Assembly (NCBI RefSeq): GCF_000986795.1
Contig: NZ_LAYZ01000024.1
Coordinates: forward strand, 62,001-126,000
Reading direction: 5' to 3'
DNA length: 64,000 nt
From: Salinicoccus sediminis
GTDB lineage: Bacteria > Bacillota > Bacilli > Staphylococcales > Salinicoccaceae
Numbering within the stretch: position 1 is the first letter of the stretch; the number at the start of each line of letters is the position of its first letter. Positions 10,101 to 17,478 of this stretch are shown here, in pieces. The notes beneath the pieces were generated by a model, which was not told where the DNA came from, did not search any database, and saw nothing but the letters and a program-made list of their open reading frames with translations. The translations under genes were made by a program, and so were the position numbers.

Positions 10101-10579
10101 ATGATGATCGGATAGCCATGCTCCTCGATGAATGCCTCGACTTCTTCATAGGACTGTACTGCACTGTCCGTACCCGGGATGACCGGAAGACCTGTGGAGA
10201 GTGCCGTTTCGCGGGCTTTGACCTTGTCCCCGAACATATCCAGGTGACGGAGTTCCGGTCCGACGAAGATGATCCCCTCCTCTTCGCACCGCTTTGCAAA
10301 CTCCTTGTTTTCACTCAAAAAGCCGTAACCCGGATGGATTGCGTCCACACCGGCATCTTTTGCGACTTTGATGATGGCTTCAATATTGAGGTAGCTTTCA
10401 GTCGGAGAAAGGTCCTCCCCGACCAGATACGCTTCGTCGGCCTTGTATCTATGTAATGCCCCCTTATCTTCATTACTGTATATTGCAACCGTCGTGATAT
10501 CAAGCTCTGTACATGCCCGGAATATCCGGATGGCTATCTCTCCCCGGTTCGCCGCCATGAGCTTATTGATCTTTTTCAT
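7145..10579 (-). CDS. pyc: Pyruvate carboxylase
   Basis: This 1144-residue biotin enzyme makes oxaloacetate from pyruvate and bicarbonate, replenishing the citrate cycle. Domains in order are biotin carboxylase with ATP-grasp (about 1-455, with AANRGEIAIR and GGGGKGMR), carboxyltransferase (about 535-800, with TTMRDAHQSLLTTR), the conserved PYC/OADA region, and a C-terminal biotinyl domain with EAMKMEN carrying the biotinylated lysine. The length is full. A GGGGG-type ribosome site precedes the ATG. It is a single-gene unit with a promoter and a cre site upstream. Confidence 0.97.
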   Translation of the reverse strand: MKKINKLMAANRGEIAIRIFRACTELDITTVAIYSNEDKGALHRYKADEAYLVGEDLSPTESYLNIEAIIKVAKDAGVDAIHPGYGFLSENKEFAKRCEEEGIIFVGPELRHLDMFGDKVKARETALSTGLPVIPGTDSAVQSYEEVEAFIEEHGYPIIIKAISGGGGKGMRIVTEDDNLKDSYERAKSEADKSFGNSDVYLEKYIDRPKHIEVQILGDNEGNVVHLYERDCSVQRRHQKVVEVAPSVGLTKTMREKICEAAKDMSQKVGYVNAGTVEFLVAGDEFYFIEVNPRVQVEHTITEMVTGVDIVRTQIQIADGNSLFGEVINMPGQEDIPLMGYAVQCRITTEDPLNDFMPDTGEIMAYRSAGGFGVRVDAGDGFQGAVISPYYDSLLVKLSTHGLTYKDANDKMARSLKEMRIRGIKTNLQFLTNVIGDESFRKGDYSTKFIDTTPSLFVFEKPKDRGTKTLEYISTITVNGFPGVDKRDKPVFEKPRIPDFKPAVQDGTKQILDKEGPKGLAKWLKEQEDALITDTTMRDAHQSLLTTRMRTYDMKKIAPYTAHDLKDAFSLEMWGGATFDVAYNFLKEDPWRRLETLRKEIPNVLFQMLLRASNAVGYKNYPDNVVEKFVKESAASGIDVFRIFDSLNWLEAMKHPIEAVLKTGKVAEGAICYTGDILDPGRSDIYTLDYYKNMAKELEAQGVHILAIKDMAGLLKPEAAYELIGELKETVDIPIHLHSHDTSGNGIMMYSKAIEAGVDVVDTALGALSGLTSQPSANSLYYAQSGNGRQIRADIEGLERLSEYWEDVRKYYADFESDIKSPHTEIYKHEMPGGQYSNLLSQAKSMGLGDRYGEVKKMYQRVNMMFGDIVKVTPSSKVVGDMALFMVQNDLDEESVISRGPHLDFPDSVVSFFKGEIGRPVTGFDEELQRTVLKGTEPLAERAGKVLEPVDFLELKEEMSQFCEHDITDKDLLSYALYPKVYREFLATNQRYGNVEVLDTPTFLFGMRKNEILEIEIDKGKTLIVNLLSIGHVHEDGYRWMYFELNGFPRKVYIKDENVESKVAKLKKADPTDVGHIGAQMPGTVSAIKFKAGDEFKKGDIIIITEAMKMENSVKAPFDGKVDEVFVEAGDAVESMDLMMTVEK

Positions 10580-10606
10580 GTTTATCCCCCTTCCACATAA
10601 TAGCTA

Positions 10607-10635
10607 ATTATAATAAATATTCAGAATATATACAA
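10607..10635 (-). promoter_or_regulatory. promoter for pyc
   Basis: On the minus strand TTGTAT (10635-10630) and a perfect TATAAT (10612-10607) are spaced by 17 nt, about 28 nt upstream of the pyc start. Confidence 0.6.
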
Positions 10636-10667
10636 TAATATTCAGCCCGAATTTTACTTTTTATAAA

Positions 10668-10681
10668 TGTAAACGTTTTCA
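10668..10681. promoter_or_regulatory. CcpA catabolite-responsive element (cre) upstream of pyc
   Basis: TGTAAACGTTTTCA fits the consensus TGWAANCGNTNWCA at every fixed position. Its centre is roughly 75 bp upstream of the expected pyc transcription start, a distance more usual for activation than for block of initiation. The direction of the effect is an inference. Confidence 0.6.
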
Positions 10682-10731
10682 AAAAGACTGGCATGGCTTG
10701 CTTCATGTCCATTGCATAATGGACGGACTGT

Positions 10732-11559
10732 TCAGATGCGACCGGTCTCAGTGTATAATATACTCTCCGCTTTAAGTTCTGATTGTCTATTGAGATGCCT
10801 CTTCAGAGCAGCGATCATTTTTTCATCACCGGTCTTGTCATCCACCGGTTTTTCCAGGTTTTCTTCCATTATGGTGATCCACGGCGTATTTTTCATATCC
10901 AGTCCCGCCATCATTGCTGCATGCTTCCTCAGCCGGCCTGATCTGAACCGGCCAAGCCTGAATCTTTTCGCTTCGAGACCGGCGTGGAGATCAGAATAGA
11001 CAGCCTGCAGAAGATATCCCTTCACCTGGATTTCATATTCCAGCGGGAAAAGATAGTTCCGCACATAATCATCAAGACAAGCCTCCATCTTCTCTTCATC
11101 GTATGAACCGGTTTCATCTATTTCCGCCATCGTCCCCTTTAAAATGACGAGTGCCGACTCAAGTTTGCCTTCAAGCTGCGTCATCATTTCAACATGTTCC
11201 CTGAGCGGCACGTACCGGCTGTCCTGTGAAGCCACTTCAGCCAGAGTGCCGAGGAGTCCGAGGGTACGCCTGTCCGTGCGGCAGCGTTCTTTCAGAAGAG
11301 ATTCATCATCCAGGAGACTCCGGACTTCGTCCCTGATTATTTTTCGGGAAAGGGCAGCTTTTGCAGAGATCCCGCCCTCGATCCTCCCGTTTCGCATGGC
11401 AGCAATACGGGCAATACGGCCGGCTGCATCTTTCAAGTCGACAAAACGCCACACTTGTCCGTCTTTATGGTATGGAGAAGCATCCTCATATGCAGCATAA
11501 TCTGCTGCTGCCCTGTCTCCGTCAATCAGCAGCTTTCTGCCGTGTACTGTTATTCCCAT
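10732..11559 (-). CDS. Uncharacterised soluble protein, 275 residues
   Basis: I do not recognise this protein. It has no signal peptide or membrane helix. The first 75 residues look like a small mixed alpha/beta region with a YHKDGQVWRFVDLKDA segment, and the rest (about 75-260) is mostly charged helix. An AAGGGGAG ribosome site lies 7 nt before the ATG and base use resembles its neighbours, so it is very likely a real gene. It sits between ftsW and pyc, which I recall as adjacent in Staphylococcus and Bacillus. A terminator hairpin lies between ftsW and this gene. A 7-bp hairpin at 10706-10723 lacks a T run and is a poor terminator. Confidence 0.75.
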   Translation of the reverse strand: MGITVHGRKLLIDGDRAAADYAAYEDASPYHKDGQVWRFVDLKDAAGRIARIAAMRNGRIEGGISAKAALSRKIIRDEVRSLLDDESLLKERCRTDRRTLGLLGTLAEVASQDSRYVPLREHVEMMTQLEGKLESALVILKGTMAEIDETGSYDEEKMEACLDDYVRNYLFPLEYEIQVKGYLLQAVYSDLHAGLEAKRFRLGRFRSGRLRKHAAMMAGLDMKNTPWITIMEENLEKPVDDKTGDEKMIAALKRHLNRQSELKAESILYTETGRI

Positions 11560-11580
11560 TCAAAAACTCCCCTTCTATAT

Positions 11581-11609
11581 AAAAGACAGCCCACATATGA
11601 TGGACTGTC
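11581..11609 (-). terminator. intrinsic terminator after ftsW
   Basis: The arms GACAG (585-589) and CTGTC (605-609), with three further inner pairs, are followed on the minus strand by TTTTAT. The next gene starts shortly after, so it may depend on read-through. Confidence 0.6.
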
Positions 11610-11634
11610 CGTTCTTCCTTTCTGTTCCGGGACT

Positions 11635-12828
11635 CTATATTTCCCCTTTTTCCGTAAGCTTTTCTTTTTTGACGTGCTTGGCTGAAATGATGAGCAGTCC
11701 GATGGCTATGGATATGCTCAAAAATGAAGAACCGCCGTAGCTCAGCAGCGGCAGCGGCACGCCGGTCAGCGGTATCAGCTTGGAAATGCCGCCGAGATTT
11801 ACAAACAGCTGGAAGGTGATATAGATCGCGACCCCCATACAGACGAGACTGTAGAATTTATCTTTTGAGATCGCAGCATATCTCAATGCTTTTATGACGA
11901 TGACCAGATAAAGGACGAGTATGACAATGACGCCGATCAGACCGAGTTCTTCCGCGATGACCGCGAATATGAAGTCGGTGTGCGGTTCCGGCAGATAGCC
12001 GAGCTTCATGATGCCGTTCCCGAGTCCGGTGCCTGTAATCCCTCCGTGTGAGATGGAAACGAGCGCATTGGTCAGCTGATAGCCTGTCCCCGTCGGATCG
12101 TTGAACGGATGCAGGAATGTATCAATCCGTGCCGACTGGTGCGGAGAGAGGATGCTCCCTTTGATCAGATAGATGATCACACCGACGGCGCCGGCGGCGA
12201 GTGACAGTGCCGTGCCGACTTTCAGCAGGAACCTCAGCGAAATGCCTGAATAGATGAATATGCCGGCGATGATACCGACAATGACAAGCCCCGTGCCGAA
12301 ATCATTGGAGATGACGAGCATCGTACACATGCCAATGAAGCCGACGGGGGCAAGATGCCCCCATTCCAGCCGTTTCAGCCGGTCTTTCTTGCGGTCATAA
12401 ATATATGACAGATACAATATCGTCACTATTTTGAAGAACTCGGATGTCTGGAAGTTGAATCCGGCAAGGCGGATCCAGTTTTTCTCACCGTTCACTTCCG
12501 TGCCGAAAATGACTGTGACGATCAGCAGAAGCAGTATGGCCACTGTCGCAAGCATCTGGAAGTATTTATTCCTGAGGAATTCCCCTGACATGAAATATGC
12601 CATGACGAAAACAATGCCGTAGCCAAGTATCATGGATACTATCTGCCTGGTATAGTAATGGCTCGGATTCCCGCCGGTGATATCACTTTTTGAAGCAACC
12701 ACCATGCTGGCGCTGTATATCATCGTCAGCCCGATCAGACTGAGCAGAACATATGTAATCACAATGGTGAAATCCACATATTTGGAATACACTTTAACGT
12801 AGTTGAAGAAGTCCTTAATGAATGTCAA
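11635..12828 (-). CDS. ftsW: FtsW, septal peptidoglycan glycosyltransferase (SEDS family)
   Basis: This 397-residue polytopic SEDS protein polymerises lipid II at the division septum together with a class B penicillin-binding protein. Signature regions are TGLGNGIMKLGYLPEPHTDF with IFAVIAEELGLIG, and the C-terminal GVPLPLLSYGGSSFLSISIA. About ten membrane helices are visible. The start is TTG at 12828 with GAGGGA 5 nt upstream. Position next to ylaN and close to pyc matches staphylococcal ftsW rather than rodA, though the families are similar. Confidence 0.88.
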   Translation of the reverse strand: MTFIKDFFNYVKVYSKYVDFTIVITYVLLSLIGLTMIYSASMVVASKSDITGGNPSHYYTRQIVSMILGYGIVFVMAYFMSGEFLRNKYFQMLATVAILLLLIVTVIFGTEVNGEKNWIRLAGFNFQTSEFFKIVTILYLSYIYDRKKDRLKRLEWGHLAPVGFIGMCTMLVISNDFGTGLVIVGIIAGIFIYSGISLRFLLKVGTALSLAAGAVGVIIYLIKGSILSPHQSARIDTFLHPFNDPTGTGYQLTNALVSISHGGITGTGLGNGIMKLGYLPEPHTDFIFAVIAEELGLIGVIVILVLYLVIVIKALRYAAISKDKFYSLVCMGVAIYITFQLFVNLGGISKLIPLTGVPLPLLSYGGSSFLSISIAIGLLIISAKHVKKEKLTEKGEI

Positions 12829-12843
12829 ACTAATCCCTCATTT

Positions 12844-12877
12844 AAAAAAAGTCTAAAGATCAAAATCTCTTTAGACT
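12844..12877 (-). terminator. intrinsic terminator after ylaN
   Basis: The 10-bp arms AGTCTAAAGA and TCTTTAGACT are separated by 8 nt and followed on the minus strand by seven T. The ylaN stop codon (12871-12873) lies within the first arm. Confidence 0.9.
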
Positions 12878-13158
12878 CTATTCTCGTCTCTCATATATGC
12901 ATCATGTACTTTGGAAACTTCCTGTTCAAGCCGTTCCAAAAGTTCATGTCCAACTACCGGATCAATCAGGCCAAGCCTGGATGCGAAGTGCACTTCCTTG
13001 GACAGGCCGAACATCTGTGTGTCTAGAACCTCTTCATAGACAGGACACTGGGGCATCGTCAGATTATCCATCTGAACCTCTATGAGCTGGACAATCTTCT
13101 CCGCGTCCTTCTCGAGCTGCTCATATGCCTGTTTACTTAATTCTTCTTTACTGGACAC
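12871..13158 (-). CDS. ylaN: YlaN family protein (DUF1507)
   Basis: This small helical cytoplasmic protein of 95 residues is conserved across Firmicutes and essential in some species. Recent work on the family links it to iron sensing through the Fur repressor. The sequence shows the typical [18 protein letters not shown] start and the [18 protein letters not shown] middle. The start is GTG at 13158 with AAAGGGG 8 nt upstream. It has its own promoter and terminator and lies just before ftsW, as in Bacillus and Staphylococcus. Confidence 0.92.
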   Translation of the reverse strand: MSSKEELSKQAYEQLEKDAEKIVQLIEVQMDNLTMPQCPVYEEVLDTQMFGLSKEVHFASRLGLIDPVVGHELLERLEQEVSKVHDAYMRDENRV

Positions 13159-13191
13159 GAAAAAATCCCCTTTCCTGGAACTCTCTATAAA

Positions 13192-13220
13192 ATTCTATCT
13201 CACAGAGTCCAAAAAAGCAA
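13192..13220 (-). promoter_or_regulatory. promoter for ylaN
   Basis: On the minus strand TTGCTT (13220-13215) and TAGAAT (13197-13192) are 17 nt apart, about 34 nt before the GTG start of ylaN. Confidence 0.55.
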
Positions 13221-13305
13221 GCAATTACAGAGTTCATAAAAGTGCAAATGTCATTTATTTTCAATCTGCAAGTCTGTTATAATTATAGCGTAAGGAGAGA
13301 AGATA

Positions 13306-13788
13306 ATGATTATACAAATATTGGGCAATGTCCGCTATCAGATTACACTGGACCCATCCGCATGGATATTCGACGACCGCAAGGAAGAGCTTGAGAAAGT
13401 GCTTGCAAAAGAAACAGATAAGGAAGAGATCAGGTTCGAGGACTCGAAGGAATGGAACCGTCAGATCATAGAGGGTTCATCCAAGCCGCCGACTCTCAAA
13501 TCAGAGAAGAAATTCAAGAAGAAGGACCTTCTGGAAGGAACATTCATCATCTGCCTGGAGCCGTTCTTCTTGTATACGGAACCCGAACGCGGCGAAGACG
13601 CCATGATCACCTTCACTCATGACGAAGGCGCATCCATCATCCCCTACAGTGACCGCCGCCTCATATATGCACAGTTCAGCCACGAAGGCAGACGTCTCTA
13701 TGACGACGGCATGGTGGATATCCTGGTCATAGAAAACGGGGAGATAAAGGAAAAGCTAGTCCATGTCACAGGCATCAAGTTCGATTGA
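13306..13788 (+). CDS. ylaL: YlaL-like conserved protein
   Basis: This 160-residue soluble protein has no known biochemical role. It occupies the place of Bacillus ylaL between ylaN and ylaH/typA and has a similar size, which is the main basis for the name. The sequence is acidic, starts with a short beta-rich stretch (MIIQILGNVRYQITLDPSAW) followed by charged helices, and has no membrane segment. AAGGAG lies upstream of the ATG, TATAAT sits about 30 nt upstream of the start, and a strong terminator follows. Confidence 0.7.
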   Translation: MIIQILGNVRYQITLDPSAWIFDDRKEELEKVLAKETDKEEIRFEDSKEWNRQIIEGSSKPPTLKSEKKFKKKDLLEGTFIICLEPFFLYTEPERGEDAMITFTHDEGASIIPYSDRRLIYAQFSHEGRRLYDDGMVDILVIENGEIKEKLVHVTGIKFD

Positions 13789-13802
13789 CGACAGACATTC
13801 CG

Positions 13803-13826
13803 GCAGCCGTAACGGCTGCTTTTTTT
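13803..13826 (+). terminator. intrinsic terminator after ylaL
   Basis: GCAGCCG and CGGCTGC flank a 3-nt loop and are followed by seven T. Confidence 0.92.
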
Positions 13827-13830
13827 GTGC

Positions 13831-13862
13831 CAAAAATAAGAGCACCCCCGCAGAAGGTGCTC
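13831..13862 (-). terminator. intrinsic terminator after ylaH
   Basis: GAGCACC and GGTGCTC arms with a 9-nt loop are followed on the minus strand by TTATTTTTG. It ends the typA-ylaH transcript. Confidence 0.85.
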
Positions 13863-13876
13863 CGAAATCCGGTATA

Positions 13877-14224
13877 TCATTTTTTGGAGGTTTTGATGTT
13901 TCCCGCTTTCCTTTCCTGATGAAGCCTGAAACGGTACAGGCCGAGGACGACTGCCGCAACAGCCAGACTTTCGGCCACCGGCAGGAATGCTCCAAAGAAC
14001 GTCAGCATGATGCAGCCGACGAACATGACGATGTATATCACTACGTTCTGCCAGAGTTTTATCTTTCTGGCAAATCCGAGGACATACACAAGTATGCATA
14101 ACAGATAGATTGTGATGAATAAATACCACATGCCTGTCTGGGGATTGGTATCCAGACCGTAGATTCTGCCGAAAAATGTCAGCCGCTCAGTGACGTTGAC
14201 ATTCATCAAGACTGGGAGAAACAA
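13877..14224 (-). CDS. ylaH: YlaH-like membrane protein
   Basis: This 115-residue protein of unknown function has three hydrophobic helices and a basic C-terminus. The segment RLTFFGRIYGLDTNPQTGMW and the place directly after typA match the YlaH-like family of Bacillus (typA is ylaG there). I chose the TTG at 14224 because GGAGTGA, which overlaps the typA stop, lies at a good distance. An internal ATG six codons later has no ribosome site. The short gap suggests coupling with typA. Confidence 0.8.
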   Translation of the reverse strand: MFLPVLMNVNVTERLTFFGRIYGLDTNPQTGMWYLFITIYLLCILVYVLGFARKIKLWQNVVIYIVMFVGCIMLTFFGAFLPVAESLAVAAVVLGLYRFRLHQERKAGNIKTSKK

Positions 14225-14230
14225 TTAGAC

Positions 14231-16072
14231 TCACTCCGCTTCAAGTTTGTACTTATTTTGCTTTTGCGCTTTTTCACGTTCACTTTTTCCAAGGATCTGC
14301 TTTCTGAGGCGCACTGTTTCCGGCGTCACTTCCACCAGTTCATCCTCGTTGATGAATTCGAGCGCTTCCTCAAGTGTCAGTATTCTCGGCTTTTTCATCG
14401 TGGACGTCTGCTCTTTCGTTGCAGAGCGGATGTTGTTTGCCGCTTTGACCTTGGTGATGTTGACGGTAAGGTCATTGTCGCGCGTATTCTGTCCAACGAT
14501 CATGCCTTCATATACTTCCGTACCCGGCTCCATGAAGTTCTCTCCCCGGTCTTCGAGCTGGAGGATTGCATATGTTGATGCCACACCTTTGTCCATGGAT
14601 ACCAGCACGCCGTTGTGGCGGCCGCCGATGCGTCCCTTGAACAGTGGACGGTAGTCTTCGAATGTGTGGTTCATTATACCATATCCGCGCGTCATTGACA
14701 TGAACTCGGTACGGTATCCGATGAGTCCGCGAGCCGGTATATCAAACTGGATGCGTGTCTGTCCGTTGCCTGTGTTCATCATATCGATCATCTCGCCTTT
14801 TCTCTGTCCGAGTGACTCGATGACACTTCCTGTATGCTCTTCCGGCACATCGACCTGTACACGTTCATACGGTTCGCATTTTACGCCGTCCACTTCTTTG
14901 ACGATGACTTCCGGTTTTGAGACCTGGAGTTCATAGCCTTCACGGCGCATGTTCTCCACAAGGATGGACAGATGGAGTTCGCCGCGGCCGGAGACTCTCC
15001 ACGCATCCGGACGGTCCGTCTCGTCGACACGGAGGGATACATCCGTTTCAAGCTGCTGGGCGAGGCGTTCCTCAATCTGGCGGGCTGTCACATATTTTCC
15101 CTCGCGTCCGGCAAACGGTGAATTGTTGACGGAGAATGTCATCTGCAGCGTCGGTTCATCGATGTGCAGTACCGGCAGTGCTTCCTGATGGTCGATCGGC
15201 GTGACAGTCTCACCGACGTTGATGTCCTCCATGCCGCTGACGGCGATCAGGTCCCCTGCTTTGGCACTCTCGATTTCCAGCCTGCTCAGGCCGAAGAAAC
15301 CGAACAGCTTGGTCACCCTGAAGTTTTTGATGGAGCCGTCCTTTTTCATGAGCGATACGTGCTGTCCGACTTTGATCTCGCCGCGGAATACGCGCCCGAT
15401 ACCGATACGGCCGACGTAGTCATTGTAATCAAGCAGCGCGATCTGGAACTGCAGCGGCTCATCGCTGTTGTCGACAGGCGCCGGTATGTGCTCGACGATC
15501 ATGTCATATATGGACTGCATGTTCTCATCCTGATTTTCTGCATCGAGGCTTGCCGTACCATTTACTGCCGATGCATATGCAACCGGGAATTCAAGCTGCT
15601 CGTCGTTGGCGTCAAGTTCAATGAAAAGTTCCAATACTTCATCAACGACTTCCTCCGGACGTGCGGTTTCCTTGTCGATCTTGTTGAGGACGACAAGCGG
15701 TTTGAGATTCTGTTCGAGCGCCTTTTTCAACACAAAACGTGTCTGCGGCATTGTGCCCTCGTATGCATCGACGACGAGGATGACACCATCCACCATTTTC
15801 ATGATACGCTCCACTTCACCGCCGAAGTCTGCGTGTCCGGGCGTATCCAGGATATTTATTCTCGTGCCTTTGTAATCGATCGCTGTGTTCTTCGCGAGGA
15901 TTGTAATACCGCGTTCGCGCTCTATATCGTTGGAGTCCATAGCCCGTTCTTCCACGTGCTCATTCTCACGGAATATACCGGACTGTTTGAGCAGCTGGTC
16001 AACAAGTGTCGTTTTACCATGGTCTACGTGTGCAATAATTGCAATATTACGGATATCTTCTCTGGAATTCAT
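14231..16072 (-). CDS. typA: Translational GTPase TypA/BipA
   Basis: This 613-residue ribosome-binding GTPase of the EF-G-like family supports ribosome assembly and growth under stress and cold. The G domain shows AHVDHGKTT, the switch region with [22 protein letters not shown] and NKID. The C-terminal TypA-specific part has [23 protein letters not shown] precedes the ATG. The full family length is present, and ylaH follows in the same transcript. Confidence 0.97.
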   Translation of the reverse strand: MNSREDIRNIAIIAHVDHGKTTLVDQLLKQSGIFRENEHVEERAMDSNDIERERGITILAKNTAIDYKGTRINILDTPGHADFGGEVERIMKMVDGVILVVDAYEGTMPQTRFVLKKALEQNLKPLVVLNKIDKETARPEEVVDEVLELFIELDANDEQLEFPVAYASAVNGTASLDAENQDENMQSIYDMIVEHIPAPVDNSDEPLQFQIALLDYNDYVGRIGIGRVFRGEIKVGQHVSLMKKDGSIKNFRVTKLFGFFGLSRLEIESAKAGDLIAVSGMEDINVGETVTPIDHQEALPVLHIDEPTLQMTFSVNNSPFAGREGKYVTARQIEERLAQQLETDVSLRVDETDRPDAWRVSGRGELHLSILVENMRREGYELQVSKPEVIVKEVDGVKCEPYERVQVDVPEEHTGSVIESLGQRKGEMIDMMNTGNGQTRIQFDIPARGLIGYRTEFMSMTRGYGIMNHTFEDYRPLFKGRIGGRHNGVLVSMDKGVASTYAILQLEDRGENFMEPGTEVYEGMIVGQNTRDNDLTVNITKVKAANNIRSATKEQTSTMKKPRILTLEEALEFINEDELVEVTPETVRLRKQILGKSEREKAQKQNKYKLEAE

Positions 16073-16190
16073 CAGGACTTTCCCTTCGTTTTTAGAATTA
16101 CTCTTTCATAACTTAACTATTATATCATAATACGAACTATAATTACACCCTGCAAATACAGCGGATTCCATATAAATGCAGACGGAATTG

Positions 16191-16199
16191 TGGTATAAT
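16191..16199 (+). promoter_or_regulatory. extended -10 promoter for ylaF
   Basis: TGG followed directly by TATAAT (16194-16199) forms an extended -10 element about 36 nt before the ATG. No good -35 is visible at the usual distance. Confidence 0.5.
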
Positions 16200-16234
16200 A
16201 TCGGCTGAAAGCACTTCGAAAGGGATGTTTATCC

Positions 16235-16426
16235 ATGGCTCAAAAGAAATCGAAAGCGATTTTTGCGGTGCTTGCGACACTTGCTGTTCTGATGATGGTC
16301 GCTTTCTCCGTATTCATTGCGGAAGCAATGCCGCTTCTGGCCATATTATCTGTTGTACTGTTCATCGCCATTTTCGGCATCGGTTTCACACTGAAGAAGA
16401 AGTACAGGGAAAACGGCTGGCTGTAG
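16235..16426 (+). CDS. ylaF: YlaF-like small membrane protein (DUF5325 type)
   Basis: This 63-residue protein has a basic N-terminus (KKSKA), two membrane helices (about 9-30 and 32-52) and a basic C-terminus (LKKKYRENGWL). Its function is unknown. Size, topology and divergent position next to typA match Bacillus ylaF. GAAAGGGATG lies upstream of the ATG as a ribosome site. It is a single-gene unit ending in a hairpin. Confidence 0.75.
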   Translation: MAQKKSKAIFAVLATLAVLMMVAFSVFIAEAMPLLAILSVVLFIAIFGIGFTLKKKYRENGWL

Positions 16427-16458
16427 CACTGCAAATATCGGGCTTCTGCCCGCTGAAC

Positions 16459-16508
16459 AGGAGGATTACGGGAAACAGGCCACTGTTTTCCTGAAATCCT
16501 CCTTTATT
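16459..16508 (+). terminator. intrinsic terminator after ylaF
   Basis: AGGAGGATT (16459-16467) pairs with AATCCTCCT (16495-16503) and encloses an inner GGAAACAG/CTGTTTTCC stem. A short TTTATT follows. Confidence 0.65.
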
Positions 16509-16594
16509 CATGCCGATTTTCAAACTTCTGCGTTTTGCACAAAATTCTCTCAGAGCCGACAATGGCTGTAATCCAACTGACAGGAGTGACAGAA

Positions 16595-17158
16595 ATGAGA
16601 GAGAAGCATGAAAAACTGAAAGTGTATGAATTCCTCTACAACCGCCTGCCCTTCTCCGACACCGAAAAGCAGGAATTCCGCGCGATGCAGCGCATGGAAA
16701 AGCTGGAGGCCAGATTCGAAAGGGAACTGGCCAGGATCAAAACGCATAACATGAGTATCCACTGGCACACGGAAATGCTCATCGACAGCGACTATGAAAT
16801 CGTCAATGTGCTCATCGTTACGGATTACTGCTACTACCTTTTCGTCCTGCACGATCTTGCAGGTGAATTCTATATCAATCCTTTCAACATACTCTGCAGG
16901 GACAACCATGAAGCGGCACTTGATTTGAACAGGAGCGAACGCATTTATGAAATGTTCCGCTCCCAGCTCATCGATGAAGGAAAATACCAGCGGCCCATCA
17001 TTTTGAAATATGTGATGATGAACAGCGGATTCAGGCTGCAGGGCAGACGTTCTGAGCTGTTCCTCGATATGAAGAACCTGCCGTATTACCTGAAAGCGAT
17101 AGAGCACTCGGCGGTGATCAGAAAAAAGAACCACCACCCGGCTTCGACAAAATTCTGA
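16595..17158 (+). CDS. NERD-like (nuclease-related) domain protein, divergent
   Basis: The 187-residue zero-frame product has a coiled N-terminal helix (about 1-50). A segment follows that resembles the NERD nuclease-related fold: IHWHTEMLIDSDYEIVNVLI, then VTDYCYYLFVLHDLAGEFYI. In usual NERD proteins the second strand carries Glu-x-Lys. Here it reads VLHD, so nuclease activity is doubtful. The start is ATG at 16595 with AGGAGTG upstream. Staphylococcal relatives, as I remember them, are about 300 residues with a C-terminal zinc ribbon, which here is encoded by the next ORF in the -1 frame. The family call is an inference from pattern. Confidence 0.6.
   Translation: MREKHEKLKVYEFLYNRLPFSDTEKQEFRAMQRMEKLEARFERELARIKTHNMSIHWHTEMLIDSDYEIVNVLIVTDYCYYLFVLHDLAGEFYINPFNILCRDNHEAALDLNRSERIYEMFRSQLIDEGKYQRPIILKYVMMNSGFRLQGRRSELFLDMKNLPYYLKAIEHSAVIRKKNHHPASTKF
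17122..17128 (+). other. in-frame A AAA AAG heptamer (possible -1 ribosomal frameshift site)
   Basis: The zero frame of the NERD-like ORF reads AGA AAA AAG here, so the heptamer is phased exactly as A_AAA_AAG, the strongest known bacterial -1 slippery sequence. A -1 slip enters a frame that is open from 17128 through the zinc-ribbon ORF. The fused product would be 294 residues. GGTGA lies 4-5 nt upstream. No strong downstream stem is obvious to the eye. Confidence 0.4.
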
Positions 17159-17178
17159 AAAGCTGCAGAGAGTACACT

Positions 17179-17478
17179 GTGGATATGGAAGGCTATAAAA
17201 AAGGCGTCAAATGTTCCGACTGCCATTCATTTGATATGGATATTCTGAGCAGCAGGCTTTTCATGTGCAGTGACTGCGGAGTTGTGGTGGGGGTTGAAAA
17301 TCAGATCCGGGACTATTTCCTTCATTATACGAAAATAATACCGGATGAAGTGTATACAAGACGGGACATACAGGACCACATTAATATCGGCCTCACCGAA
17401 TATACACTGCAGAAAGTAATAAAGTCCAACTTCAGGAAGCTGGACAATAGGGAGCGTATATATTATTTTTCGCCGTGA
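17179..17478 (+). CDS. Zinc-ribbon protein, probably the C-terminal part of the NERD-like protein
   Basis: This 99-residue ORF has two CxxC pairs (KCSDCHS and MCSDCG) forming a zinc ribbon, followed by a winged-helix-like region ending in LDNRERIYYF. The arrangement matches the C-terminus of NERD-domain proteins in Staphylococcaceae as I recall them. It could be translated from GTG at 17179 (AGAGAG upstream) or ATG at 17185, or as an extension of the preceding ORF by -1 frameshifting at 17122-17128. A sequencing or true indel in the six-A run is a third option. Its end overlaps convergent suhB by 16 bp. Confidence 0.6.
   Translation: MDMEGYKKGVKCSDCHSFDMDILSSRLFMCSDCGVVVGVENQIRDYFLHYTKIIPDEVYTRRDIQDHINIGLTEYTLQKVIKSNFRKLDNRERIYYFSP

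Noticed and set aside
10706-10723. Hairpin GTCCATT/AATGGAC after the 275-residue gene as a terminator
   Set aside because: No adjacent T run follows it on the minus strand.
15164-16111. Plus-strand open frame of about 315 codons over typA
   Set aside because: It is the antisense of the typA coding sequence, has no ribosome site or promoter, and the protein shows no recognisable fold.
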